64,000 nucleotides of DNA from Pholiota molesta (taxonomy: Eukaryota > Basidiomycota > Agaricomycetes > Agaricales > Strophariaceae), in the NCBI GenBank assembly GCA_014925825.1, contig JACGCK010000006.1:434001-498000 (forward strand). Reading direction: 5' to 3'. A model generated the notes under the pieces. That model worked only from the letters and a program-made list of their open reading frames with translations, made no database searches and was not told where the DNA came from. Both the position numbers and the translations under genes were made by a program. Below, piece after piece: positions 56,007 to 64,000 of this stretch. Numbering within the stretch: position 1 is the stretch's first letter; each line of letters opens with the position of its first letter.

Positions 56007-56465
56007 ATGCCAGGTCCGACGTATACTGAAAGTAAGTGAGGAGTTCACCGCAAAATTTGTGCAGCACTTATTTCGGACGTCTCTTTAGAGTACATCGTCG
56101 TTTTCAAGGACGACGCAACTCCGGAGCAGGTCGAGCAATACGCCAAAGATGTCACGAGAAATGGTGAATAACTGCTTCGCCGTGTTGACTGCTGACTTAC
56201 TGTATGCGATAGGCGGAGAAATTTTCCATCGCTACAGCGACGTCCTTAATGTACGTAGGGTGTCAATTTCGATTTCCAACTAACATCGATGAGCATCCTC
56301 CTTTGCAGGGCTTTTCTGCAGCGATCCCTGACCAGTTTCTCTCGTCTCTCAAAGAATCGGACATCATCGCATATATTGGTATGGCATACGCCCTCAAATC
56401 CTCCCGAACTGACCCTTTATAAACATCACTATTCAGAACCTGATGGGATTGTAACAATTCAATGA
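56007..56465 (+). CDS. PBI2: Small proteinase inhibitor I9 (proteinase B inhibitor type)
   Basis: Found by splicing five short exons: 56007-56031, 56089-56163, 56213-56250, 56309-56378, 56437-56465. All introns are GT-AG and all phases match, giving 78 residues. The product starts MPGPTYTEKYIVVFKDDATP and continues QVEQYAKDVTRNGGEIFHRY, SDVLNGFSAAIPDQFLSSLK, ESDIIAYIEPDGIVTIQ. This is the subtilisin-propeptide-like inhibitor fold (I9), known as cytosolic Pbi2 in yeast and as POIA1 in Pleurotus. It has no signal peptide, so it probably restrains the vacuolar serine protease proteinase B or helps it fold. No frame breaks. Convergent with the RGS gene. Confidence 0.93.
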
Positions 56466-56724
56466 AGGGATTCACAGCAAATATCAAGCAGAGATGACGA
56501 ACTGAAATAATATATCGACGGTAAATATACGAAAGCCGACATTTATAAATACACATGTTGCGCGACCTATAGAATCAAGAAGACAGTCCTTCGCATTAGG
56601 GTATGTGTTGGGTATGCAAAGAAAAAGGTATTATGTATCAGGCAAGTCAGAGAGGCAGATTTCCGTGATGTTAGCAATGAAGTTATGAACCTCGACACGG
56701 ACAAGTCACAATGGATATCCAAAC

Positions 56725-58739
56725 TTATCGTGATTCCTCCACAACGTCGTCGCCATGATCCAGTGTTTCTGGTCTTTCCTCTTCTCTTAATGTATTCATG
56801 CGCGTAGCCAAGAACTTTGGCGACTTGAGGAACTGAAAAAGATGCTGATTTGAAAACCTAGTTATAGGTAATTTGGAGAAAAGTGCTCACATTGGGTACA
56901 TAATCATCAGCTAGTGTCGCCAGAACTCTGTCCTGAATTCGTTCGTACACCTTGACTAGAACAGCAAGTTGATCCACTCGGAGAGTATCAGGCTCTCCGG
57001 GAAGCGCAGCTTCTGCTGTTAAAGCCTGATTTGTAAGATATTCCAAACTAACTTCCAAGTGCTCTTGAAGAGCCGTCCGAAGGTCTTCGCCAATATTGAA
57101 ACTGAGTTTGCAACTGCTAGTGGGCGCAAGGTATGTGTTGTAAATCATGAAGGGGATATTGCTTAGCGCCTCGTAGGGACGCTCCGGGGCTGGTTGAGGC
57201 TCCATCGGCGTTTTCGAGCTGCCTGCTATTGGCGCCGTGGTTGGAAGTGGTGGGAGATTGGAAGATTTGTCAAATTCGGTTTTGAAATCTTCTACGTCGA
57301 TCCAAAAGGCGAGGTCGTACTCCGCTCGTTCATCTCTCATGAACTGGCGAAACAGGACGAGCATATTGGGATCCTTGACAAACTTCTTGAAACGAGTTGC
57401 GTTAATGGGATCGGTAGGCTGATCTTTCAGTGGTAGTTGGAATTCTTGGGGATTAGTGAGAAGAAATTCAGTTAGTGCTTCGTCGGTATACGCTCCAGAA
57501 CCCCATCCATCTATCTGCGTCGCACGCCAGCCAGCCACGCGATTGCCCTCATCTGTGATGGCATATATAGCTCCATGTGTATATAGGAATTCTGCTGAGG
57601 CCTGATATAATGGGATTAGATATATCCAACGCATGGAAAGGTCTATGGCTCACGGTGACCAAAGGATCCCCTCTTTGAATAGGTCCATGAACCACAAATG
57701 TCGACACAGTATCGGCCTTTGAGAATTTATCTTTATTGGACACCAGGACCAGTAACCCAAAGCGAACGAAATGGGCTGCTACTTCAGCAGCTTCTCGAGG
57801 GGATGAAATAATGGTGTGGTCGCAAAGCCAGTGTACCAGCATAGGCGCCTTCATACAATGGGTAGATGTTACAGCAGATACTTTACCTCCGAGCGGCAAA
57901 GAATCTTTCTTTCTGAAATGCGGGTCCAATACCTTGTTCCTTCGGTCAAATGGAACCATCAATACACCTGTCAGTTCTCTCTGCCCATAGTTAGGACGCC
58001 GTCCAGCGAATCGGCGGAAAAGCTTCGTGGCGATGGCTTGAGTGAGAATTAAGTCATCGTCTGCGGGACGACGTTCCAGCCGCCATAGCTTGGGGCGTGG
58101 TCGAGGCTGCGAGCTGCGAGCTACAACGAGGTGGTCTGCGTCGTCTTGGATATCATTTTGTTCGATGAACTCCTCAAGGACGACGAAGCCCTTGTAGGTG
58201 AGCTGGTAGATGCTCTTGGGCGCGAAGTAAATAGTATGCTCTTTCGTTGTAGCCTCATTAATCAAGCTTCCATCCACAAAATGTTGCATGAGCGATAAGG
58301 CTGATTCGTGGGACAATGCTGCCCTGTGGACAGACATAGGAACAAGTTGCGAAAGATCCCCAGTATTTGGCGATCGGATGAATTTCAAGGACGCAAGGCT
58401 TTGAACCGCTTCTTGACTGGCAAAGTAGGCAGAGATGCAAATATATTAGCTCCATACGATAATTCAAATGGGAAGTAATTAATCCTACCCAATGAATGTG
58501 TCAGGATACGATCTGAACCTATGCTTGTGGGTGGTAATTTGAGCGAAAGCAGAAGGCTGCCAAATAAGTCCCATGTGTCCTACAACATCGCTATCAGAGT
58601 GAGCACTGAATTCGATCCAAATAGATGAATCATCTCTTAAGTTGGTAATTACCTTTTGAAAAAGGGTGCCCAATTTCGCTTTCTTCAACGTATTCATCAC
58701 ATTGCTATCCGTTTCTTCAATATTGCGCGGCATTGTCAT
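56725..58739 (-). CDS. Regulator of G-protein signalling (Thn1/FlbA/Sst2 type) with DEP-like domains
   Basis: GTPase-activating protein for heterotrimeric G-alpha. MTMPRNIEETDSNVMNTLKK starts at 58739 (a longer frame begins at TTG). The N-terminal two-thirds contain winged-helix DEP-like segments: LTQAIATKLFRRFAGRRPNY...GVLMVPFDRRNKVLDPHFRK...HWLCDHTIISSPREAAEVAA...HFVRFGLLVLVSNKDKFSKA. The C-terminal RGS box starts PINATRFKKFVKDPNMLVLF, FRQFMRDERAEYDLAFWIDV and includes IYNTYLAPTSSCKLSFNIGE; after ADDYVPN a last exon adds FLKSPKFLATRMNTLREEER and stops at 56725. In Schizophyllum, Thn1 of this family controls aerial growth and hydrophobin production; the same role here is an inference. All exons checked keep frame. 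Confidence 0.9.
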
Positions 58740-59458
58740 AGTTCTCAGACCCTGAGTACTTGGATCGTCGGGGGGATGTGTCAAGCGCCGGAATTTGCAA
58801 ATAGAATGGGGAGTGGATAAGTAGTACGGTTAGGCGCCGTTGGTTGGGCTAGGACAATTGGGGTGGGATTGAGGTAACAAGCAAGGGTTAGCGCCTATTA
58901 CGTGCCAGTCATTGGCCCTAGGAATTTGGCTGGTTACTTATGAAAAGTTATTTAAGTATGAGAGGACACGAGGGAAAAAGAAGCCATACTTATGCATGGC
59001 AAGCCAAGTACTTGTTGCGCTGAACTTGGATCATTTGAAATATTGATGCGTCGGAAACAGATGTTTGATGGGGCAGCCGTATCCTAGCATATCCTGCGAC
59101 TTGCCAACTTCCAAGCCATTGAGCCAACAGATTCGAAATGATCCACGAACCTTATACATCATCAGGCCAGATTGTTATCATTATTTACTCAACTGCTGCT
59201 CACTGCTCACTGCTAAAATGTTCAATGCACACTTTGTGGCTTTAAAAAGTTCGATGCTATATGATTTAGTTCCAAAAGTTTCGTGCTAAGTACCTAGGCC
59301 GTAGAGAGGGTCATTAAAGTTCGTAACGGTCATAAGTGAGAGGTCATAAGCATTTCGTGTATAATGACTGCTCTGGCGTGCTGGTTCAGGTTTTAGCTGT
59401 AAATAGGATCCCACGCGATTTCACAGGTGAAGGTGATACCGAAGTCCTGACGACAGTG
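58740..59458. other. Intergenic, 719 bp
   Basis: Upstream of the RGS gene and left flank of the retroelement. No supported gene or RNA. It must include the RGS promoter. Confidence 0.4.
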
Positions 59459-59588
59459 TGTCACGGGCGTGTCCCGTGACGCTTGATATTGGCTCTTGTT
59501 TGGCATCGCCCTTGGCGATGCCGTTATTTAAGTACAGCATTTGTAATCAGGAGAACTAGATCTTTTGCTTGTACCACGTAGTCTACCA
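59459..59588 (+). repeat. Probable 5' LTR of a Ty3/gypsy-like element
   Basis: About 130 bp that begins TGTCACGGG and ends in CCA, so it has TG...CA termini. It contains a TATA-like tatttaag at 59525-59532 and three perfect hairpins (see repeat entries). It lies 163 bp before the gag ATG. A second copy, which would prove an LTR, is not present within the window, so the right border in particular is a guess. Confidence 0.5.
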
Positions 59589-59783
59589 ATTATATTGGTT
59601 CTGGCTTAGTTTGTACGAACTTAAGAACTACCCGTAAAGCGCCGCTTTACATTTTTTTAAGCCTTCCAAATACATTGGAAAGACCATATCCTTGAAAAGG
59701 ATACTCAAGATCTATTCTTGAACACACCCCGTGAAAATTTCACGTAACAGAATGGCAGAAGGTGACCACCTGTCAACAGGTGG
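59460..59783 (+). repeat. Run of nine perfect hairpins in the retroelement LTR and leader
   Basis: Perfect inverted repeats follow one another: 59460-59480 (8 bp stem, 5 nt loop), 59502-59522 (GGCATCGCC/GGCGATGCC, 9 bp), 59585-59599 (6 bp), 59634-59650 (8 bp, 1 nt), 59664-59680 (6 bp), 59687-59703 (7 bp), 59705-59721 (6 bp), 59730-59744 (7 bp, 1 nt) and 59766-59783 (8 bp, 2 nt, inside the start of gag). They are different in sequence from one another, so they are not copies of one hairpin. Confidence 0.9.
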
Positions 59784-62700
59784 GAACTCCGAGGACCCCC
59801 ATGCTCAGGTGCCAGCAACACCGGAGTACATGGGCACCACCACGTTGCCCAGCAGGACTCGTCCTGCAGGTACCGTCTCACAGCCCTCAGCGGTGGGCGC
59901 AGAGAGTGACCATGGCTCATTCCTGATGGGAAATATCAGGCAGCCACAACCACGGACACCTACTGAGGGATCCGGAGCGATCGGTCGACGATCACACGAG
60001 ATCGACGACGATGTCGACATCGCAAGCCTAGCAAACGGTCTTGAAGACCGGATTGAGCTTGTCTGGCAGATCCACGGCGTCGATCGAGATGACCGACGAC
60101 AAGTACTGCGAACGATGGCTACGCAGTTCGTAATGCAGGCCGTGCATTACTCAGACCAAGACATACCTGAGGGATCAGAGAGATGGATATCCCTCCTTCT
60201 CAATACCCTCACACGGATCGCCAAGCGATACGATTCAATTCGAAAGAACAAGCCCAACTCCAGGGCTCCCACCCCAATGTCCCCCGTTATGGTCCAGACA
60301 CCGTCTGTGGTACCTACACTGACACAACGAGGGGGATCGGCTACCACGTCCCCACCCACCGCAGCACGAATGGTCGAAGAACCATTCACCCGCTCATCTC
60401 CCACCCTCGATAGGGCAAGAGCAGGACTCGATGAACCTCAACGATGGGATGAGTCGGACGAGCTGTACCGTAGACGACGTGCAGCATTTAACCGCCTACA
60501 AGCTCGCGAGACGAGTTCCGTGCCAGTATATACAGCCAATAATGATGCGGGCGAAGCCCCCAATACTGATAATCGAGTAACGTATCCAAACGTTACTGTA
60601 CGAACGCCGAGGGCCACAATCTGGAAAGACAGAGTTGCCTACCAACGCCTCCGTCGAGAGGATATTAACAGGCACGGATCATCGCAAATCGATGATCAAG
60701 GTGTCAGATTCCGTGGACCATACGCATTCGATGTGGGCGACCCAGAGGGATCGGACGACGAAGAACCGATACAGACAAAAATCGAGGAGGTCAATGACCT
60801 CCCAGTGAGATCACCAAGCCCCACACCACGGAACGACAACCGCGAAGAACGCCAGGCCGACTACCCTGATGAACGGTGGGATGACTACCGCGGAGAACGA
60901 CGAACCAACAACCGCGAGGAACGACGGAAGTATGGTACGCGAGACCATACTTCAAAATCGTCAGTGCGGTTCAGCATGGAACAAAGAGAGAGCGAGGCGT
61001 TGAACCTCGACAAGACACCAACCAGCGCACGTCATTTTAGTCGAGGATATTCAACGCCGAGGTCACTTGGACCTCGCCAAGACGCCCCTGGTGTAGTAGA
61101 AGCCTCGGATCGACATCGATCCCTCATGGAGCAGCGACTCGCTACCCTGATCCACGAGGCTCTCAGTGTCAGGATATCTTATCCTGACGGCGTCAAATTC
61201 AACATCAAAATCGATGTCGGTGATAAATACACCGGCTCGTCCAAGTTCGCTGACTTGGAAAACTGGCTATCAGACTTAGTCTATAAGTTGGCAGTGCGTC
61301 AACTGGGAGGGAAGGAACTAGATCGCCTTCGAGTAATATATCTTGGTGAACACCTAGGTGGGGAAGCCCACGAATGGTTTATTCGTCACGTACTTAGTGT
61401 TAGCCGTACCAAACTTGGTTGGACATTCGAGGAGGTCATAATAGCATTATACAATCGATTTATTCATGCTACCACGATGCAGGATGCGCGCGAAGGCTTC
61501 AGGAAAGCCAAGTACTCCGCATCTCGCGGAGTACAAGCATACTATGATGAACTCATTGGGTTCGCCACGAACATGGCCGCATATCCCGATGATTTCTCAT
61601 TCATCGAGGTATTCCTTGAAGGAATACCTAAGGACATGCGGACTGAACTCCTCCGCGAGCGGGGGCTATCTCCAGAAGCGCACACAATGGAGGACTTCAT
61701 CGCCTTTGCGATCGCGTATGAATCACGCGTCAAGACGGATGATTACTACCACCGTCGGGCAAGGGTGCACATTCCGGCATCGAATACAAAACCCAGCGAG
61801 ACGACAAATGATCGTCGCCGACCAAATATACAGAAAACGCATCGACGTGCAAACCACACGTCACCAAGAGAGGACCAGTCCTCCCAACCACCCGCGGCAA
61901 AAGCGCCGCTGAAGGACAACCCGAGCCAGGAGGCTCCACGACACAAGACGTGGAAGAAAGCCTCCGGAAACGGCAATACACTGTCATGCTTCAACTGTGG
62001 AGGAGAAGGACATTTCTCGAGAGATTGCCCACAACCTCCGAAAAATAAGAAAGTCCACGTGCGGGCAGCCCATTCCGAGAGCGGGCACTCAGATAATGAA
62101 GAGGCGGCAGCGGGTGATATCGACGACGTCGACAGCTGTGCAAGCGACTGCGAAGCATGTGCAGAGGATCATGATGAAGGCGAGACCTTCACGGACATCG
62201 AGGTCGAGGGATACCAATCCGACGACTCCTCGGATTTCATGCGAGCGATGACCGTATCCCCTGCCGATAGAAGTGAGGGCCAAGCACCCGCCGTCACGAT
62301 GGATACATCCATCCCCACAGGTCGTGAACACTTATCCGCAGTGAATGCAAGCACCACAAAGGAAGAGGTCCTTATGCGACGGGTACGGGTGCGTACATCG
62401 AACAATAGCCGTGTCAGACCTGTTGTCCGCAGCGAGGACAAAGAGTGTCTCGCAACATACCTAAAGGTCGGCGGCATGGATGCCTGGGTACTATGGGATT
62501 CAGGTAGTACAACTACCGGTATTACCCCAACGTTTGCGCATGTCGCAGACATCGTAGTGGACACCCTACTAGACCCACACATCCTCCAGCTAGGCACAGT
62601 CGGTAGCCGCTCGATCATAAAATACGGAGCAGACGTTCTGGTGGACATCTTTGGGAAGATATCGACAACGTATGTCGACATCGCTAATTTTGACCGCTAC

Positions 62701-62868
62701 GACATGATCGTAGGGACCCCCTTCATGCGGCAGCATAAAGTCATCCTAAACTTCGTTACCAACGAAGTTATTATTGATGGAAAGACCTTGCCTGCCACAC
62801 GTGTCCAATTGAAGGACACCGACGGCCGCCTGAGGAGGTACAGGGCCTCTGAGAAGGTCAAGGAGTGA
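59752..62868 (+). CDS. Gag-protease polyprotein of a Ty3/gypsy-like retroelement
   Basis: A 1,038-residue uninterrupted frame from ATG 59752 (the frame extends upstream to a GTG at 59731) to TGA 62866-62868. Residues 1-480 are hydrophilic and repetitive (Glu/Arg/Asp-rich, e.g. PDERWDDYRGERRTNNREER). A capsid-like helical region follows (FADLENWLSDLVYKLAVRQL, LGEHLGGEAHEWFIRHVLS, YYDELIGFATNMAAYPDDFS), then a CCHC zinc knuckle CFNCGGEGHFSRDC for RNA binding, an acidic spacer and a retropepsin-like domain with the catalytic WVLWDSGSTTTG motif and the flap/closing segment YDMIVGTPFMRQHKVILNF. No reverse transcriptase, RNase H or integrase follows. Codon use is unlike the host genes nearby and there are no introns, as expected for a retroelement. 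Confidence 0.93.
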   Translation: MAEGDHLSTGGNSEDPHAQVPATPEYMGTTTLPSRTRPAGTVSQPSAVGAESDHGSFLMGNIRQPQPRTPTEGSGAIGRRSHEIDDDVDIASLANGLEDRIELVWQIHGVDRDDRRQVLRTMATQFVMQAVHYSDQDIPEGSERWISLLLNTLTRIAKRYDSIRKNKPNSRAPTPMSPVMVQTPSVVPTLTQRGGSATTSPPTAARMVEEPFTRSSPTLDRARAGLDEPQRWDESDELYRRRRAAFNRLQARETSSVPVYTANNDAGEAPNTDNRVTYPNVTVRTPRATIWKDRVAYQRLRREDINRHGSSQIDDQGVRFRGPYAFDVGDPEGSDDEEPIQTKIEEVNDLPVRSPSPTPRNDNREERQADYPDERWDDYRGERRTNNREERRKYGTRDHTSKSSVRFSMEQRESEALNLDKTPTSARHFSRGYSTPRSLGPRQDAPGVVEASDRHRSLMEQRLATLIHEALSVRISYPDGVKFNIKIDVGDKYTGSSKFADLENWLSDLVYKLAVRQLGGKELDRLRVIYLGEHLGGEAHEWFIRHVLSVSRTKLGWTFEEVIIALYNRFIHATTMQDAREGFRKAKYSASRGVQAYYDELIGFATNMAAYPDDFSFIEVFLEGIPKDMRTELLRERGLSPEAHTMEDFIAFAIAYESRVKTDDYYHRRARVHIPASNTKPSETTNDRRRPNIQKTHRRANHTSPREDQSSQPPAAKAPLKDNPSQEAPRHKTWKKASGNGNTLSCFNCGGEGHFSRDCPQPPKNKKVHVRAAHSESGHSDNEEAAAGDIDDVDSCASDCEACAEDHDEGETFTDIEVEGYQSDDSSDFMRAMTVSPADRSEGQAPAVTMDTSIPTGREHLSAVNASTTKEEVLMRRVRVRTSNNSRVRPVVRSEDKECLATYLKVGGMDAWVLWDSGSTTTGITPTFAHVADIVVDTLLDPHILQLGTVGSRSIIKYGADVLVDIFGKISTTYVDIANFDRYDMIVGTPFMRQHKVILNFVTNEVIIDGKTLPATRVQLKDTDGRLRRYRASEKVKE
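60009..61629 (+). repeat. Twelve perfect hairpins inside the gag coding sequence
   Basis: Positions (stem/loop): 60009-60022 (7 bp/0, a 14-nt palindrome), 60036-60050 (7/1), 60130-60150 (8/5), 60577-60596 (7/6), 60677-60697 (8/5), 60786-60802 (7/3), 60927-60953 (10/7), 61058-61076 (7/5), 61168-61188 (9/3), 61512-61534 (9/5), 61607-61629 (11/1, a 23-nt near-palindrome), and a weaker 61218-61234 (5/7). All are perfect. They are found in both the disordered head and the capsid-like region, so they are not tied to one protein domain. Confidence 0.9.
62749..62819 (+). repeat. Two perfect hairpins at the end of the protease domain
   Basis: 62749-62769: AACTTCGTT, 3 nt, AACGAAGTT (9 bp stem). 62801-62819: GTGTCC, 7 nt, GGACAC (6 bp stem). 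Both lie inside the coding frame, 50-120 nt before the UGA stop. Confidence 0.9.
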
Positions 62869-62871
62869 CTA
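62866..62871 (+). promoter_or_regulatory. Candidate stop-codon readthrough site UGA-CUA
   Basis: The gag-protease frame ends GAG TGA CTA. UGA followed by CUA is the best-known eukaryotic readthrough context (alphaviruses, several animal genes, fungal peroxisomal enzymes in Ustilago). The same frame stays open after it to 63297. This fits translational readthrough making an extended product; a simple nonsense mutation is the alternative. Confidence 0.5.
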
Positions 62872-63297
62872 CCCAACCCCAAGGCAACGGTCGAAGACGT
62901 CGCGGACGACGGAGATGGACCTGAAATGCCATCGCTGCCCGCCGACCACCCTAAAGTGTTGCTGAGTGAGGAAGAGTTCTTATCTCTTCCCAAGGGGGGG
63001 GATAAGGATAGAAAAACCGATAAAGATAGAAAAACCGATATGGGTACCAAACCCCATACAAAAAAGCACAAGAAACAGGCCAAACCTGCACCTGAGAGTA
63101 TGGAAATACCATACTGCCAACCTACATCATCACGAGTCAAGGTCGAAGACCTCGTAACGGATGAAGAGGACCAAAAACGCGCAGACAACCTGACCAAAGA
63201 GATCCAGGAAGCCCAAGTACCGAAAGAACGACACTCGTTCTGGGATAGACCAACGCCACCACCACAATTCGAGTGGAGGCACGATCCACAGCCATAG
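62869..63297 (+). CDS. In-frame extension of the gag-protease frame after UGA
   Basis: 142 codons in the same frame as gag-protease, from CTA 62869 to TAG 63295-63297. Begins LPNPKATVEDVADDGDGPEM, continues SLPADHPKVLLSEEEFLSLP, a Lys/Asp repeat (DKDRKTDKDRKTD, from two 16-nt direct repeats at 63007-63022 and 63025-63040) and ends WDRPTPPPQFEWRHDPQP. It has its own ATG at 62926, so separate initiation is possible. No known domain; in complete elements the polymerase would be expected further downstream, but it is absent here. Confidence 0.55.
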   Translation, partial: LPNPKATVEDVADDGDGPEMPSLPADHPKVLLSEEEFLSLPKGGDKDRKTDKDRKTDMGTKPHTKKHKKQAKPAPESMEIPYCQPTSSRVKVEDLVTDEEDQKRADNLTKEIQEAQVPKERHSFWDRPTPPPQFEWRHDPQP

Positions 63298-63933
63298 ACG
63301 CTAAAATCATGTATCAAAATGGGTAGTTACCCATCTGCTGTGATACATCCAGCCTGGTAGTTACCCATGGGTCATCTGGCAGGGGATTTTAGAGGATGTG
63401 CCGGGTGCGCCGTGGCTGACCAATTGATGGCTGGGTGAGCGGGTGATGGGGTGCATGTGCCGTGTATCCCAAAAGGGGTAGCGGGATGTGTAGGGCGCTG
63501 TGGATGGGGGCGGGCGCGGGGCGGGTGCTTGGGGCTGTAGCCTAACACATGTAAACAATGCAGCATTTGATGCTCGGGGGCCGCGCTTGCTGTAGGGCGG
63601 CGACGGGGACGATTTGGGGCGGGGAAAAAAGGCGGGGTATATATAAATAATCTACGGACCTAATGCACCTGTTTCCGCGCTTCGGGGAGGGCGGGATGGG
63701 GTGGATTCGGCGGGGGGCTTATGGATGACGCTCGGAATCAATAATGCTAAATCTAATTTTAGCGACGGATAAAGCGCCCGTCATCGGCGCGTTTATTTTT
63801 ATTCGGTTACCGATGACGTAGCGCCACGCGTCGCACAGCCATGAGCAGTTACCATTGCAAAAGATGGGGGAGAAAGTAGTATATATGATATAGAAACATG
63901 GTTGTATAAAAGGGATGACAGCTATGTAACAAT
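63298..63933. other. Junction region: nested hairpin, G-rich tract, TATA-like sequence
   Basis: Follows the truncated element. 63309-63348 is a nested palindrome (8 bp outer ATGTATCA/TGATACAT, 7 bp inner ATGGGTA/TACCCAT at 63319-63334). 63400-63720 is strongly G-rich on the plus strand with several runs of four or more G. TATATATAAATA lies at about 63637-63648. 63746-63763 (6 bp) and 63779-63818 (9 bp CGTCATCGG/CCGATGACG, 22 nt loop) are further inverted repeats. No gene or 3' LTR copy was found. Confidence 0.5.
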
Positions 63934-64000
63934 CTATTCATCCTCCTCATCCAGGTCATTTGCATTGGCATCCTCGTCGTCGTCATCAGTATCGTCGTCT
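63934..64000 (-). CDS. Acidic C-terminus of a gene extending beyond the window
   Basis: Minus-strand frame from 63999 to TAG 63934-63936 encodes 21 residues, DDDTDDDDEDANANDLDEED plus Glu. It looks like the acidic tail of a host protein; the gene itself lies to the right. With so little sequence no function can be given, and the frame could be chance. Confidence 0.35.
   Translation of the reverse strand, partial: DDDTDDDDEDANANDLDEEDE

Noticed and set aside
1..64000. CRISPR arrays, bacterial operons, rRNA genes
   Set aside because: None seen; intron-rich eukaryotic gene structure throughout.

Overview
This 64 kb window comes from a mushroom-forming basidiomycete (Agaricomycetes). The evidence is compact genes interrupted by many 45-65 nt GT-AG introns, very short exons, and families expanded or restricted in that group: a polysaccharide lyase 14 type protein, DUF6533-type membrane proteins, a Thn1/FlbA-like RGS protein and a basidiomycete-type P450. 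No bacterial, plasmid or phage features are seen.

Left part (1-18.4 kb): the 3' end of a Cys/His-rich protein, the cytosolic Fe-S assembly factor NAR1, a secreted polysaccharide lyase-like protein, a vacuolar amino-acid transporter, phosphomevalonate kinase (ERG8), mitochondrial ferrochelatase (HEM15), a DUF3533/SNG1-like membrane protein, a multi-spanning RING-H2 ubiquitin ligase and a charged coiled-coil protein with a C-terminal HPD motif. Centre (18.9-38.5 kb): a GTPBP1-like translational GTPase, a KRE6/SKN1 beta-glucan protein, a CBM1 secreted protein, a DUF6533 membrane protein, a membrane-anchored GH18 chitinase, an orphan four-helix membrane protein, a PNS1/choline-transporter-like protein, a PP2C phosphatase and a BZW/eIF5-mimic protein. 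Four of these act on the cell wall or its polymers, but they are not arranged as a biosynthetic cluster. Right part (38.7-58.7 kb): a Zn2Cys6 transcription factor, MND1 (meiotic recombination), a P450, a large proline/serine-rich orphan, the complex I PSST subunit, a Ser/Thr kinase, a 3-methyladenine DNA glycosylase, a small I9 proteinase-B-type inhibitor (five exons, too fragmented for a simple ORF call) and an RGS protein.

The right end (59.46-63.3 kb) is a truncated Ty3/gypsy-like retroelement: one probable 130 bp LTR, then a 1,039-codon gag-protease frame (zinc knuckle, DSG protease). The frame is interrupted by a single UGA in the readthrough context UGA-CUA and continues in frame for 142 codons. 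No reverse transcriptase, integrase or 3' LTR is present. This element carries an extraordinary density of perfect short hairpins in both leader and coding DNA, the most striking unexplained signal in the window. The last 67 bases hold the acidic C-terminus of another host gene.

A second window-wide signal is that many conserved genes (NAR1, the amino-acid transporter, ERG8, BZW, MND1, the kinase and others) are each broken by one or more apparent single-base deletions at points where conserved protein resumes in the next frame. Because essential unlinked genes are all affected, uncorrected sequencing/assembly indels are the most economical explanation; RNA or re-sequencing data would decide.
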